NCBI GenBank assembly: GCA_022453515.1
Contig: JAJNNY010000016.1
Span: 558,001-622,000, forward strand
DNA: 64,000 nt
Reading direction: 5' to 3'
Origin: Astrocystis sublimbata
Lineage: Eukaryota; Ascomycota; Sordariomycetes; Xylariales; Xylariaceae
The translations under genes and the position numbers were made by a program. The notes under the pieces are model-generated. The model saw nothing but the letters and a program-made list of their open reading frames with translations, did no database searches and had not been told where the DNA came from. Below, piece after piece: positions 32,783 to 44,643 of this stretch (positions are counted from its first letter, which is position 1; each line of letters opens with the position of its first letter).

Positions 32783-34479
32783 ATGGATTCTGCTACCACT
32801 ACAAGCGTGGAAACATCCACGTCAGCCTTCCTACGACGGAAGGCAGAGGCGGAGACGTCGTCCGAGCCAAGTAAAGAGGCGTCCAGCCATGGCTATGATG
32901 GCCAAAAGACCATCATCCGGAGATATAGGCATGTGGCTGCCGTGCACTCCAAGGCTCGCCCCTCTACGCTGAGTCACGATACGGTGGCTACCCCTAGTTT
33001 TATCGGCTTTCGAAATTTGATGGTCATTGTGCTAGGTACGACAGTCGGTCATTAAAGCAACGTGGTGGACTCGGGCTGACACATAATAGTCGTGGGAAAT
33101 TTGCGACTTGTCATCGAAAATATGCAGAAGGTCAACAGTTCCCGAATTCGAATCGAAGATGGTATACTAACATTCGAACAGTACGGCAATCTGATCTGTT
33201 TAACGTGCCACGACTTTCGCCAGAAAGATGTCCTGCTCGGCCTGCTCCTTTATGTCTTGGTTCCCTGCCATCTCTTCATCGCATGCCTCCTCGAGTCGAT
33301 CGCTGCAAAGCAGGCGCGGATTTCGCGAGCACAGGCTGTCTCTAGGGGCGGCTCGACGAGTCCGACCGAGGATCAGCAGGCCAAGTTCTGGTCGACCTGG
33401 GCAACCATTCGATTGGCGCATACGTTCAATGCCACGCTGGCACTGGCAGTACATAGTTTCGTTGTTTATTTCCATATCTATCACCCGTTGATAGGTACGA
33501 TTACCGAGCTCCACATCATCATTGTTTACATGAAGGTGATGTCATATGCTCTCACCAACAGAGATCTACGACATGCCTACCTGCATCCTGTGAAGGGTGA
33601 GCTTGCTGCAATGCCTGAGCTATACGCATCATGCCCCTATCCCGAGAACGTCACCATGGGAAACCTCACCTATTTTTGGTGGGCGCCAACTCTCATCTAC
33701 CAACCAGTGTACCCTCGAACCGACAAGATTCGCTGGCTTTTCGTTCTCAAGCGACTTGGCGAAACGGCATGCTTGAGTGTCTTCATCTGGTTTTGCAGCG
33801 CTCAGTATGCTGCTCCTGTCCTGTGGAACTCCCTGGATAAGGTTGACCATCTCGATATTGTTTCCATTGTGGAAAGACTGCTCAAATTGTCGACAATATC
33901 GCTCGTGATCTGGCTTGCTGGTTTTTTTGCCCTTTTCCAGTCTGCACTCAATGCGCTGGCGGAGGTCATGCGTTTTGGAGACCGCTCATTCTACGATGAT
34001 TGGTGGAATTCAGCTGGACTAGGGGAATACTGGCGACTTTGGAATAAGCCTGTTTATCAGTTCATGAGGAGACATATTTTCTCTCCGCTGGTGGGTAGGG
34101 GCTACAGTATGATGACTGCTAGCCTAATCGTTTTCTTTATCTCGGCTGTTTTACACGAACTTCTCGTGGGTATACCAACGAAGAACATACTCGGTTAGTC
34201 AAGTCTTCCTCCCAAATCCCTTTCTTCTATCAAACTAAATATCCTCTAGGGGTGGCGTTCATGGGCATGATGATCCAGATTCCTTTAGTATTCATCACAC
34301 GGCCTTTGGAGAAGATGAAGGGCCCCAATGGAAAATTGATCGGTAACGTTATCTTTTGGGTTTCATTTACGATCCTCGGTCAGCCATTCGCGGCCTTGGT
34401 GTACTTCTACGCATGGCAAGCCAAATACGGTTCGGTGTCGAAGAGGATGGGTATACCGGAGCCTGCGGTGCTCGGTTAA
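32783..34479 (+). CDS. MBOAT acyltransferase, DGAT1/sterol O-acyltransferase type
   Basis: Four exons, 32783-33035, 33090-33130, 33182-34193 and 34250-34479, give 511 residues. It is an ER multi-span enzyme that esterifies diacylglycerol (or sterol) with acyl-CoA for lipid-droplet storage. The soluble N terminus (about 70 residues) ends with YRHVAAVHSKARPS. Visible are the FYDDWWN motif (FYxDWWN of ACAT/DGAT1), the active-site His in AVLHELLVGIP, and about eight or nine hydrophobic spans. Closeness to fungal DGAT1 sequences (NLRLVIENMQKYG, RLAHTFNATLAL, FWWAPTLIYQPVYPR) favours diacylglycerol as substrate, but sterol cannot be excluded. Intron 33131-33181 has a weak GTCAAC donor but a good ACTAAC branch site. 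It is 51 nt without a stop, so retention would add 17 residues. The other introns are 54 and 56 nt. Confidence 0.88.
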
Positions 34480-34689
34480 TGTCTAAATTACACCCAGTCA
34501 CTCACTACATGGTAGCAATCATATGTTCCAAAATAATTGTAATTCGCTCCCGCTCGTTTTTATCCACACACATTCTTGAGACATTGGCGTATAAGGGAAG
34601 GGAGATCGCGTATTTAACGGCTGATGCAACCCGTGCGATTCTCAACCAACAATTGACACGTCAATGCCTTACAGTTGGTCCTACATGTA

Positions 34690-36000
34690 GGTAGGTACGA
34701 CGCTCGTTGCGGCGTTCTACTGCTTGCTGGAATCAAGGCTGGCTATGTGGTCGGTATGCCTTTCTCCTTCTAGTATATGTGCTTCACAGCCCCCCGTGCG
34801 GCGGATATTGTTCATCAATGCCAACATAACCCCTTAGTTATTTGTTGCATCGCCACGGAGGCCATATTCAAACATATTCGTTACCGGACTTTGTTGATCT
34901 TGGACCCGGTCCCGCCTGCTGAACGTCAAATTTTTGACGCTGTCGAACCAGTACGTCACTTAATTGTACCTTCGGTTGAGGAGCTTTTTACCCGTCAATA
35001 CGAGCCCTTCGTTACAAACAAACCTTCCACGACTTACAAAAGACACCTTTCGCTATTATGTAAGCACTGAATGCGCCAGAGTCTGTTGCAGGCGTGTTCT
35101 AAAAGTAGTAGGCACGCATTCGGAACTATAGGATTGCCAAAACCCATTGTGTGGACTCGCCTGTGCTCTCTGGGGTCAATCATCCCCCTTTTTGGCGAGT
35201 CTCGGAAGCATATATGACTTTAGCAGGCATCTGTGATCCCGAGACACCTGTGAACCCTTTTTTATACGCAATTTCTTTCCAGAAAAGGCAATTATTGAGA
35301 CCAGTCGGTTGAAGATGAAACCTACGCTCAGGTCTTGGCCCCGAAGACTCGAAATGTCGAGAAACAAGCAATGGCGCCACGGCCATTGAACGCTATCTAC
35401 AAAATGGCAAACGGGTTATAGTAACATTGCCGCCATTCCATATGCGTCCTTCTTCCTAGGTTGCGCAGTGAGGAGGCAGCTGATGAAGTCTTTATCAGGG
35501 AGCTGACCTTGCTCAGCTAATGTGCGGTGCTATACCCTACGGCAACATTGTCATTGCTCCTGTAGCAGAGCCCATTCCTACGGCCCGGCTTGTTGTGGAC
35601 GCTCTTAAGAAGTCAAGAGCTGATGTAGTAATACTCGTCCCATCGGCTGTAGCCGAACTAGCGCAGGTACGTTTCCCTCGCCTCACCACATTTGACGGAT
35701 ATCTGACTGATGAGCTCAGGACCCAGAGCTGCTCGACTATTGTGCTGCCAACTTGATACCACAATGTGTATCGGTGCTGTGTTTGATGAAGTACCAGGTG
35801 GCGTCTATGAACTGGCCATCCGGCGTGACAAGACGCTAGACGGTACACAAGCCTGCTTCACCGTCCCGGGAATCGATCAGCTTGAGGAATACAGGACCTG
35901 CCGTTCGACTAGGAGCAGGCGTGGAATACGGCGACGCGTACACTGAAGGTAGCGCCCATAGGCGCCGAATCGTCGGCCATCGGGGAGGGGGGGCGCAGGT
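34690..36000 (+). pseudogene. Relic of an NRPS-like adenylation domain
   Basis: No intact frame, but successive pieces in changing frames match the adenylation (AMP-binding) domain of fungal non-canonical NRPS-like reductases. In order: GVLLLAGIKAGYVV (about 34710-34750); AIFKHIRYRTLLILDPV (34864-34917); a piece ending in VTNK near 35020, followed in the next frame by a LQKTPFAIM-like stretch; an A3-core remnant HAFGTIGLPKP near 35110-35150; a PPFH remnant near 35430; GAIPYGN and PIPTARLVVDALKKS (35523-35618); a DPELLDYCA remnant after a likely former intron near 35720; and ELAIRRD with FTVPGIDQLEEYRT (about 35810-35900). Stops, frame changes and substitutions in the core motif mean it cannot work. 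No thiolation or reductase domain follows. It lies just downstream of the acyltransferase gene and could be a transferred or internally deleted copy. Confidence 0.72.
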
Positions 36001-37358
36001 GAGTCCCTGGTCCGTAAACTTACGAGATAGTAGTAATACAATCCATTTCTATAGTAACTATCTCACTAGCTTCCATTTCCTCAAAGGCATCGCATGACTC
36101 TGTATGCATAGGCATTATCCACGAGATGATTATAAAGTTTGTGCTGCTGCAAATTTACAAATTATTGTGAGGTTGATGAACGAAACTGGATGAAGCGAAG
36201 CACAAGCCACAGTGTCTCGAGTTATGCGATCCCCATGAGTCCCAAAGTGTCCAACCCCCCCTTAGCAGCCTTCGTTGGCACTACCTTGCGCCTCTGCGGA
36301 ATATTGAGGAGTTAGCTCGCTTTTTGCCCATGCATATCGTATGATAAGTTGATTCATTGTCCTTGGACGACGTGTGTCTTTGTCCTAATTACCTCTCGGT
36401 GACACAGGATATTTGGCGGTAATAGCATCGCCGAAGGAGTGATCGGTCAGCACAACGATATGCCTACCACGTAGAGTTGGGCAGTTGAGATTGCGCCATG
36501 ATAGCTATGTTCTCTGTTGCGACTGGCCTCCCTTCGAGGCTTCTTTCCTTGGGAATCCCCCTTTGCCTGGTTTATACTGCGAGCAGGAAAATCTTCGATG
36601 TTCGTCGCCACAGAAACGCAACCCGACAAGTATCAAGGGGGCAAGTAGGGGTCCTCAAGTCCAATATAAGGTATGGTGTACAATGTCAATGTTTCGGTTC
36701 TTGTGTCCTGCGCGATGGAAGCATGTTAAGTGCCTGGCTGTCAATTAGGTACTCATTTCTCAGGCAAAGCTGGTCTACAAAAATCACTCCAAGATGTGAT
36801 AAGTACCTATCAGTCACTCAAAGCCAACTGTGTCCCCCTATAGGACTTGACATATTTGATCAACCATCACACTGGCTCATATACTTGGGCGACATGCACA
36901 ATCAATTGATCGACAAGGAGAATCCCACAAACCCATTGTAGTGGTTCCAGTTGGGCTGAATTGTTCCTTTAGATGAATAGTGTATCTATCACCAAGACTC
37001 ATGCAGTAACCAAACGTGTTAACGGCTGAGCCTGAAGCCAAAGACCAGAAAAGAGCATGGCTTGCCAATGTGTATCAACATGTACCGCAATCTAAAGCAC
37101 AAATATGGATCAGCAGCACTGTCTGTCTTATAACCGTTATTCAGTCACCACATGGAAGCTATACATGACACAATTACTACTCCTTATGCTTGAACATCGG
37201 ACTAAATGCAATGTTATTGTTCACCATCTTGTTGCATCTCACATATTGCTGTCGCCAGTCACACCAGAACGAATTGGACCAGTTCGACACCCACTTGAAC
37301 ATACGATGCGTGTATTATACTACAAGGTTACATATTATATAGATTGATAAACAGGCTT
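36001..37358. other. Gene-free stretch after the adenylation relic
   Basis: No coding region could be supported on either strand. Sequence is of mixed composition, AT-richer toward 37300. It may hold further unrecognisable debris of the pseudogene. Confidence 0.5.
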
Positions 37359-39200
37359 TCATAGCCTATTCCTATCTCTAACGATGCGGCCCAGATCAAT
37401 ACCAAGACTAGCAACAAATAGAACCACATTGAAGATGGCCATCATATAGAATGGAGCGCCAGTTGACAACACATCAAAGAAGTAGCCTCCCAACTTCGTC
37501 AGTAGCAGGATAGCAGCACCGCCACACCACGAGTAGACGCCCGCAACGGAGCCCTTGAGCTGGACGCGGGAGACCCTGCTACCGTGCTTTCTCCTCCCAT
37601 TGGCATCTGCCAAGAGCGCCTCGCTCTCCTCCGAGGCATCTGGCGGAGAAGACCCGACGAGGACATCCTCGCCCAGGATACCGCGACCCAGGGACCCAAG
37701 ACTGCATACGATTGCGCCGATCTGACTGATACCAAGCAGCGCAACGACGAGGAAGACAGCAGGGGATCCGCCACGACCGTCGATGTCCTTAAACTCAGGG
37801 CTCGCGAGCCGCGGAAACATGATGTACCCGACGGCCCCCAGAGCCGTGGCAACAGGGAGGCCGAGGTTGACGCCGCGGAAGCGCCGGGCGTTGACGTAGC
37901 CGAAGATAGGGGCGCACAGCAGGGCCACGAGCTGGGCGCCACCGCTCAGGGACGCGGAGAGGACATAGGCGGCGCGGCACTCGCGCTTCAGGTCGGGCGA
38001 GGGGTCGTTGGGCGATCCCTGGCAGAAGCCATGCGACATGAAGTACGTGTTGATGTACAGCGGGAGGAACAGCGAGATGGCAACGGTGCTAGCGCGCGCG
38101 ACGAAGCCGCCTAGGTAGCCCAGAGCGATATGAGGGTCCGTGGCACCGAGGCGGAGAGAGGAGAGCAGGAGCTGGTGGTACGGTAGGGGTTTCGCCGGAG
38201 CGGCGATGTCTCCCAAGGGGGAGGGAGAAGACGGATCCCGCTCCTTGAGAGCGAGCAGCATGCGCCAGCCCTTGTTCTCCTCGCCTTTCAGTCCCCGCAG
38301 ACCGAAGAACACGAAAAAGGCGACAACGAGCGCGACGGCGGCTACAACATAGAAGCTGTCAGTGATGGCCTGCGCAGGGGTGACGCCGTCTTTCTTGAGG
38401 AACTGCGCGGGCAGTGGCAGGAAGAGGACCAGGGCTACGAGGGCGCCGCAGCCTGTGAACAGACCTACGAACCCGGCGAGTGCAGATGGTTTCCTGCCTT
38501 TCGTATCGTCGAAGGGCCGCGCAGGGTCTATACCCTGGCTCTCTGATAGGAAGCGCGCGGGGGTGATGGTGGCATCGCTCTCGAGGCTAAAGGCTATACT
38601 GTTGCGGGGCGCATGCACTTTGGTTCTGCTGATGGCGTTCCCGTTGCCGTGCGACGACGGATCGCCAGCGTCCAGCTCAGCCCTCTCATGGCCCGGCTCA
38701 CTCTGGAGGATCCCGCCCCTCACCCCCCCCGTGTCGGCATCGTCATCGGCATCGTCATCACCTGTCAATACGGGCAGCGTCGCAGTGACCATTGTGGCCG
38801 CAGCGGTGGCGCCGACGGCAAACATGATGCGGGCCAGAATGAGGGCAGGGTAGACATTGCGGCACTGGACGAAGACGACCAGGCTCGCGGCAATGACGGT
38901 GTAGCCGAGGACGGCGACCCAGCGCACACCCAAGCGGTCGCTCAGCAGGCCCCAGAGCGGGCACGCGACAAGCGCAACCAGCTCGTCGGCAAAGCCGAGG
39001 GTGCCGACGATGTCGCCGACGCCGCGCTTCACGCCCAACAGGTCGGTGATGACGAAGCTGACGGCGCTGTTGAGGAAGACAAGGAACGAGATGCTGAAGA
39101 GTGAGATGCCGAGCAAGTACGTCGCAGCCTGGAGCGGCGTGGTCGAGGGGCTGAAGGGGAGGAAGCGGGACGTCGCCCGGCCCGGTCGGGAGGGCGCCAT
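37359..39200 (-). CDS. Major facilitator superfamily transporter, substrate unknown
   Basis: Single exon, 613 residues from the ATG at 39200. An in-frame ATG at 39311 would add a polar stretch unlike the family. Twelve hydrophobic spans can be counted in two groups of six. The loop after span 2 has the MFS motif as GLLSDRLGVRW. A long acidic insertion (DDDADDDADTGG and beyond) with a Ser/Thr-rich stretch separates early and later spans, and another variable loop precedes span 11. Such fungal transporters resemble the uncharacterised yeast YCR023C group more than drug:H+ antiporters, but this is only an impression. No biosynthetic neighbours point to a substrate. Localisation, plasma membrane or vacuole, cannot be told. 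Confidence 0.85.
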   Translation of the reverse strand: MAPSRPGRATSRFLPFSPSTTPLQAATYLLGISLFSISFLVFLNSAVSFVITDLLGVKRGVGDIVGTLGFADELVALVACPLWGLLSDRLGVRWVAVLGYTVIAASLVVFVQCRNVYPALILARIMFAVGATAAATMVTATLPVLTGDDDADDDADTGGVRGGILQSEPGHERAELDAGDPSSHGNGNAISRTKVHAPRNSIAFSLESDATITPARFLSESQGIDPARPFDDTKGRKPSALAGFVGLFTGCGALVALVLFLPLPAQFLKKDGVTPAQAITDSFYVVAAVALVVAFFVFFGLRGLKGEENKGWRMLLALKERDPSSPSPLGDIAAPAKPLPYHQLLLSSLRLGATDPHIALGYLGGFVARASTVAISLFLPLYINTYFMSHGFCQGSPNDPSPDLKRECRAAYVLSASLSGGAQLVALLCAPIFGYVNARRFRGVNLGLPVATALGAVGYIMFPRLASPEFKDIDGRGGSPAVFLVVALLGISQIGAIVCSLGSLGRGILGEDVLVGSSPPDASEESEALLADANGRRKHGSRVSRVQLKGSVAGVYSWCGGAAILLLTKLGGYFFDVLSTGAPFYMMAIFNVVLFVASLGIDLGRIVRDRNRL

Positions 39201-40106
39201 TTGGCTATATATGGTCGTGATCCGCTGTCGGGCGGTCGAGGACCCTCGAGGGAGACGGTGGCGTTGATGCGGCGCCGATGCGTGGATTACATAGAAGAAA
39301 GAAGAAAACAAAGCGGAAGGACGGAATGCGGTTGTTGACGTCGTGAAACTTGGAGCTTCACTGTTGGAGCTGTCATTGATCCTACTTACAGTACCTACCG
39401 AGCCTACCTAGATAGGTACCTAGACTTACCTACCCACGGCTACCTAGCCGAGTTAAACATACGTCACATGCCAGCCAACCAGCAACGTTCACTTACAGTC
39501 AAAGCAGATTTGCATAGAAGCATAGAGACATGGCTCAACAATTCTAAGAGTAAAACCTTGTGTGTATTTTTGCATTGACGATTGAACAACAAGATCAGAA
39601 AGATTCACCGATAATTGGTTGAAGTAGGTGAATCTGACCAAGGATGCGGAATTTTTCATAGTGGATGATAACTTGTAAGGATGGCGCATTATTAGACGCC
39701 TTATCAAAGAATTACATGCCCTCAAACGCATCACGAGCTGCAAGTGAGAGGGGTTTCCCTCGACACAACTACACACCTGCAAGTCATGGAAGACCTAGGT
39801 ACTTGAAACGCTTGGACGGGGGGCGGTGGCGGCGTGCAATGGTCACATGGATTACAACATCTCCATCGTATCTAAATGCAGCAATATGCAGATTCCCCTC
39901 ACATGATTCGACTGCCACGGGAACACCTTCGCTTCACACCTCCTTTGTCTGTCTGTCTCTGCGCATGAATCTCGTCGCGTTCCCCGCTGCTGTGGGAAAG
40001 GAAGACTGTTCTGTTCCATCCGAGAGAATATTCAAATCGAGGTCTATCTTAGCGCCTGCAATCATGAAGGACGGAGTCTAATTTCCCTCCCCAAAATCCC
40101 AGTCCA
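39201..40106. other. Intergenic region upstream of the MFS gene
   Basis: Promoter side of the MFS gene and downstream side of the TPR-J-protein gene. It carries TACCTA/TAGGTA motifs at 39388-39455. A 138-codon plus-strand frame at 39665-40081 has no family features and is not called. Confidence 0.5.
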
Positions 40107-40378
40107 TTACACGATGCCAAGTGAGATGCCGGATGATCTCGCAAACACCAAGCCGATGTACAATACCAAAAGCATCGTCGCGAGCTCTAGAGGTAAGATG
40201 ATGAAGGCGCCCGCCATCGCCATCACGCCCCATCGGAACCGGACGATTGTATTCTCCAGATCAGCACCGCGGGAATAGCCAAAGGCAGATCGTCCGTTGT
40301 GCCTGACCCCTTCCCTATCCTGATCATCATGATCTAAATTTTGATCTCTCTGATCTTCGTACTCGTCTTCGCTTGACT
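40107..40378 (-). other. Possible alternative last exon of the TPR-J-domain gene, coding a membrane segment
   Basis: Directly after the J-protein stop codon (40388-40386) the same frame stays open for about 90 codons to a TAA at 40109-40107. It codes an acidic stretch (SSEDEYEDQRDQ), then a basic-aromatic patch and two hydrophobic stretches (VMAMAGAFIILPLELATMLL and beyond). The sequence TTGACAACCAG across the stop reads as branch site plus acceptor. A GTATGC donor at 40516-40515 would join in the same phase, removing 138 nt. This would create a membrane-anchored isoform. It could also be chance open sequence; no transcript evidence is available. Confidence 0.35.
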
Positions 40379-40385
40379 CTGGTTG

Positions 40386-42603
40386 TCAACCGAAATGGAA
40401 TCCGCCCGGGAAGCCCTGGGCTCGTGCGCGACCCCCGCCGAAGCCGCCACCTCCGAAACCACCACCACCGTTCATCATGCTGAACAGAATTTCAGGATCG
40501 ATCCCACCAGGCATACCGCCACCTCCGCCACTGAACATGTCAGAAGGGTCCATAAGATCCTCACCGCTATCGTAACGGGCACGTTTCCTAAGGGGCAGTT
40601 AGCAATAGCAAAGGGATATGCATTTTTTGACCACGGGAAGGGGGGAGTACGTACTGAGGGTCGCTCAAGGTCTCGTAAGCTTCTCCAATATCCTTAAAGC
40701 GCTCAGCAGCTGATTCATCGTCCGGGTTCTTGTCGGGGTGATGAATGATGGCCAACTTGCGGTAGGCCTTCTTGATGACGGAGTCATCGGCATCCTTCCC
40801 AACACCTAGTATCTTGTAATAATCCTTCCGCATGCTCTTCTTTAGCTCCAACTCGGCCTTTCGAATTTCTTTGAGAACGGTCCTGTCCTCGGGATCCATC
40901 TCTTGTATCTTCTTCCACTCACGCACGGCATCTTCCCATCTCTCAGCCTGGCCATAAACATTCGCCTTGGTCTTCCGGGCCTTCAGGTAAGAGGGATCCA
41001 GGCTGACGGCGCGCTCGCAGTCGGCAATTGCGTCGTCGTAGTTTTTCAACTTCATCCTACACAACGCACGGTTTTGCAAGAGCTTTGAGTTGGTGCCTCG
41101 GTTCGCCGGGTCGACGTCCAAAGCAGAGGTGTACTTGTCGATGGCCTCCTGCCAACGTCCGGATTTATAATGCGCATTGCCTTCCTCCTTCATTCGGTCT
41201 AGCTTCTGCACGGTCCTCAGCCATTTCACAGCATCCCTGAAATCGGGATCACCAGAGAGGGCTTTGCGGAAGTGTTGGATCGCTTTCTCGTTCTCACCCT
41301 GGGCGTAAAGCGCACGACCCCTGAGAACCAGTGCCTCCGGATCTTGGCTGTTCTGTCGCAGCAAGGACATGGCCACATTTTGCGCCTCTCCTAAAGAGTT
41401 GATATTACCCATCTTCAGGTAAGCATTGCCCCTCATGAGTTGCCACTTGCGAGGCCGGGCAGCACCGGGGGCTATTAGCTTCTCGGCCTGGTCTATAGCA
41501 TGTAAGACCATGGAGCCACTGGTGCCACTGTTTAGGGCATCCTCGGCGCGACTCATGTGATGCTGCATTTCCTTGGCGGCTGCCTTGTCCTTGGCTGCTG
41601 GTGGGGGTTGGATGCGGCCGAAGGTTGTGATAGCCTCGTCGGGACGTCCCAGGTTTGTGTAGATGCGAGCGAGCCGCAGCAGGAACTTGGGGTTCTGGGG
41701 GTCGAGGTCAACGGCTCGGGAGCAGTCTTCCAAAGCGTTTTCATACTGAAAGTCTGACATGTAAGCAGCAGCACGATTGCTGAGGTAGGTAGGCGAATCC
41801 GGCATCAGTTCAATCGCTGAAGTCAAAGTTAGTCACACATGCCACAGAATCTCGCATCACGGCACAGTACCTTGAGAGTATTCCTTGATGGCCTTTTTGA
41901 ACTGCTTTTCCTTGAAGGATTTGTTGCCGAGGGACTTGTAATTCTCAGCCTGCTCGGCATCGCTTGGGACGGGACTCGAGGGGTTGGACCGGTGGGGAGG
42001 CGGCGCTGGTCCCTCACCATTGGGCTCAGGCTTCGATCCATTGGTGGGCGAATTGATGGGCACGGTGAAGGAGGACTTCTGCTGCTGGACGGGCGGAGGG
42101 GACGAGGGAGGCTGCGCCGAGTTCTCCTTGTCGACGTCCATCTTGTCAAAGGAGCTCCGGTCGCTCATGGCGGAAAGAGCAGACAGACGCTTGTACTCGT
42201 CGGGGTGCAGGTTCAGGGGGTGAGTGGTGTTGGGGTCGAATTTGGATCTCCGCGAGCTGTGACGACCGAAAGAACGGGACGACTTGGACTGCTGCGGCTC
42301 GCGCTGCGTACGGCCGGGCGATGCGGGGCCGGAGGACTTCCTGGAGGGCGACTTGGAGGAGCCCGACGAGGGCTTGGCCGGCGATGCAGGGTCGGACCGA
42401 GACGCAGCGTGGGATGGTGACTGCGGCTGCGGCTGCGACTGCGACTGCGATGTGCGGCTCTGGTGGTGGTGGTGGGGGCTGCTACTACTGCTGTGGTGTT
42501 TCTGGTAGTGCTGGGAGTAAGTGGGCGAAAAAGGCGGAGGATCGATGTCTTCGCCGGAGGGCTGCTTCTTGCTGGGTTTTTTGGAGTTGAAGAGGCCCTT
42601 CAT
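40386..42603 (-). CDS. TPR and J-domain co-chaperone (DNAJC7/Tpr2-like)
   Basis: Three exons, 42603-41871, 41816-40655 and 40587-40386, give 698 residues. The protein is expected to pass clients between Hsp70 and Hsp90 in the cytosol. The first 210 residues are low-complexity, rich in Ser, Pro, Gln and Lys. Tetratricopeptide repeats follow ([45 protein letters not shown], and several more up to about residue 560). A J domain is near residue 575-640 with YYKILGV, HHPDKN and [16 protein letters not shown] Gly/Phe-rich C terminus ([15 protein letters not shown]) ends in FHFG. Introns are 54 nt (41817-41870) and 67 nt (40588-40654), with GTACTG and GTACGT donors and TTCAG/TTAG acceptors; the frame is kept through both. 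Length and order match fungal DNAJC7 homologues. Confidence 0.92.
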
Positions 42604-42692
42604 TGGATTGGATTAATACAAGAATCCTCGACTTCAAAATTCGCCAGGGACCGAGACACCGAGAGCGGGCAAAAGGTAGTGGCTCGTGGCCT

Positions 42693-42705
42693 GGGGGGGG
42701 GGGGG
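42693..42705. repeat. Poly-G tract (13 bases)
   Basis: Uninterrupted G run about 90 bases upstream of the start codon of the TPR-J-domain gene, presumably in its leader or promoter. Confidence 0.8.
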
Positions 42706-44600
42706 CTTAGTGGCACCCTGAATGCCTGACACGACAGGCCGCCAAACAGGCACACAGGTGCTAAAAAAGTCGAGTTATAGCGGTGTCCACTCCACCGATT
42801 CGTCGGGTGCGTGGGTGAGCACAGAGCAGGCTCTTCCAGCGAAAGCTGCTGACGGCTGGCTGCGAAGAGGGAGGGGTGCGATTACCTAAGACAGGCAGTG
42901 TCCAGGATGCGCCGCCTTCCGGGAGTCGACCTTTTGCTTTTTGGCCCCTCGGGTTCACCGTAGGCAGGCAAGGCAAGCCCGACTCGGAAGCTGTAGCTGT
43001 AGGTAGGTACCTATGTAGGAGGTAGTTAATACTCAAGTACTATGTAGGTACCCCAAAGCCACCGTCTTCAAGCGGCTCTTGAGAATAACAAACAGCCGTG
43101 ATCCCTGTTGGAACTCCCAGGCTCACCAACTCCAGCGTTGAACTTGCACTCGCACTTGAACTTGCACTGCACCCACTGCACTACAACAATGGCGAAGCAG
43201 GAGGGCAGGAGGTGGAAGTGGAAGTGGATTGATGTGGCGTAAGATGGCGAGACGTGGAATGTTCCAGAAGCGACTTACTACTTCAATCCGTAGTTGCGTG
43301 GTATGCAATGGACAAGTCTAGCAACTTCCTAGCCAGCTCGCAAAGCGCGTGGTTCATGCAAGGTCGCAGCTTGTTGGGCCGATAAAAGAAGGAAGAAAAA
43401 GTCGGGAGTTCGAGGCAAAGCAATATGCAATATGCAAAGTGCAAGATCCAGCGAATAGCCAGCGCTAAGGGCAATAAGAGTGGCCCAATGCCAAATTGCT
43501 GTTTGTTGACCACACTATGTTCCCCCGTGGGACAACTTCGACTGTTGTCAACGTTTACTGCTCTTGAGTCTTCACCCGTTTGCTTGCCTGGTTTGGTGCT
43601 GCGAACCAGCAGCCTCGTGTGGATCGGGTATCTTGTTTTCGCGGCACGCGCGAGTGACCTGGAACAGGTAGACAGACAGCCTTGATGCGATCAAGGTCCG
43701 AAAGGTCTTAGTCAATGACAGAATTGTACGATCGCGGCTTGGGTAGAGTCGGGTATTCCCAACTACTTCGTTGCGCTAGGCAGGCAGGCAGTGAGTCATG
43801 CGGGCGGAGGGAGAGGTGGGCAGGGTGTAATGTAGTAAATGAATCTCATTTGGATCGCGAGAAAACGTTGTGAGACGACGAGGAGCAAGCAAGCAAGCAG
43901 TCTTCGAGACGAGAGGGAGACAGCAGCCGAGACAGTTTTCCTTGCCAAGCGGGATGGATGAGAGATTGACGAGAGAAGACTGGGTACGGACAAGCCCTGG
44001 GCAATCGATTTATCAGCCCCTCGAGCAAAGTCGACAGAACATGAGAGCAACAAATGGCAAATGGCTGCGCGGGATATGCGTAGAGCTACGGGAATGACAC
44101 AGCACAGCACAGCACAAAACCACACAGACCAAGGGGGGACACAGCATGCCGTGGTCTGGTTCCAGTCGGTGTGAGGTAGTATTTACATACACAGTTGCGA
44201 CCTTGACTACTGCTCCTCGACCTAGTACCGACTTACTAGCACGAGTCTGCACAAAAGCAGTATGTGATAGGCGAGATGAGAGCAGTATAAAATCGTCAGG
44301 CTGGGAAATAAACCATTGGGACTGGGAAATTTTTGTGAAATTTGGAGAAGCAGTCCGCAGGGTCCGTAAACGCGCGGGCAATCTTGTCCCCAGAGGTTCC
44401 CGCTACTTTGCTCACAGGCGCAACCGGGCAGGCGATCCGAGGTCGAGTATACCTCGAAGGAGCCCCTGTCAACCAGCCCCCACAGCGAATGACGACGGTC
44501 CAATATCCAAAGACTTTGGAGGATCTGATAGCCAATGGACGGTCAGTCATCGAGTCACCCTGCTTGTTTACATGCCACTGCGTTTGCCATTCGCTGGCCG

Positions 44601-44642
<42 letters not shown>
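44601..44642. repeat. TTG triplet microsatellite, 14 units
   Basis: Perfect trinucleotide run inside the gene-free stretch upstream of the TPR-J-domain gene. Confidence 0.9.

Positions 44643-44643
<1 letters not shown>

Noticed and set aside
39665..40081. 138-codon plus-strand frame between the MFS and TPR-J-protein genes
   Set aside because: No family resemblance and lies antisense to 3' flanking DNA.
41839..42420. 193-codon plus-strand frame opposite the TPR-J-protein gene
   Set aside because: Antisense shadow of the low-complexity first exon of the co-chaperone gene.
44400..44530. A short stretch resembling an LTGATG nucleotide-binding motif
   Set aside because: Only a few residues match; the surrounding sequence does not continue any Rossmann-fold family.
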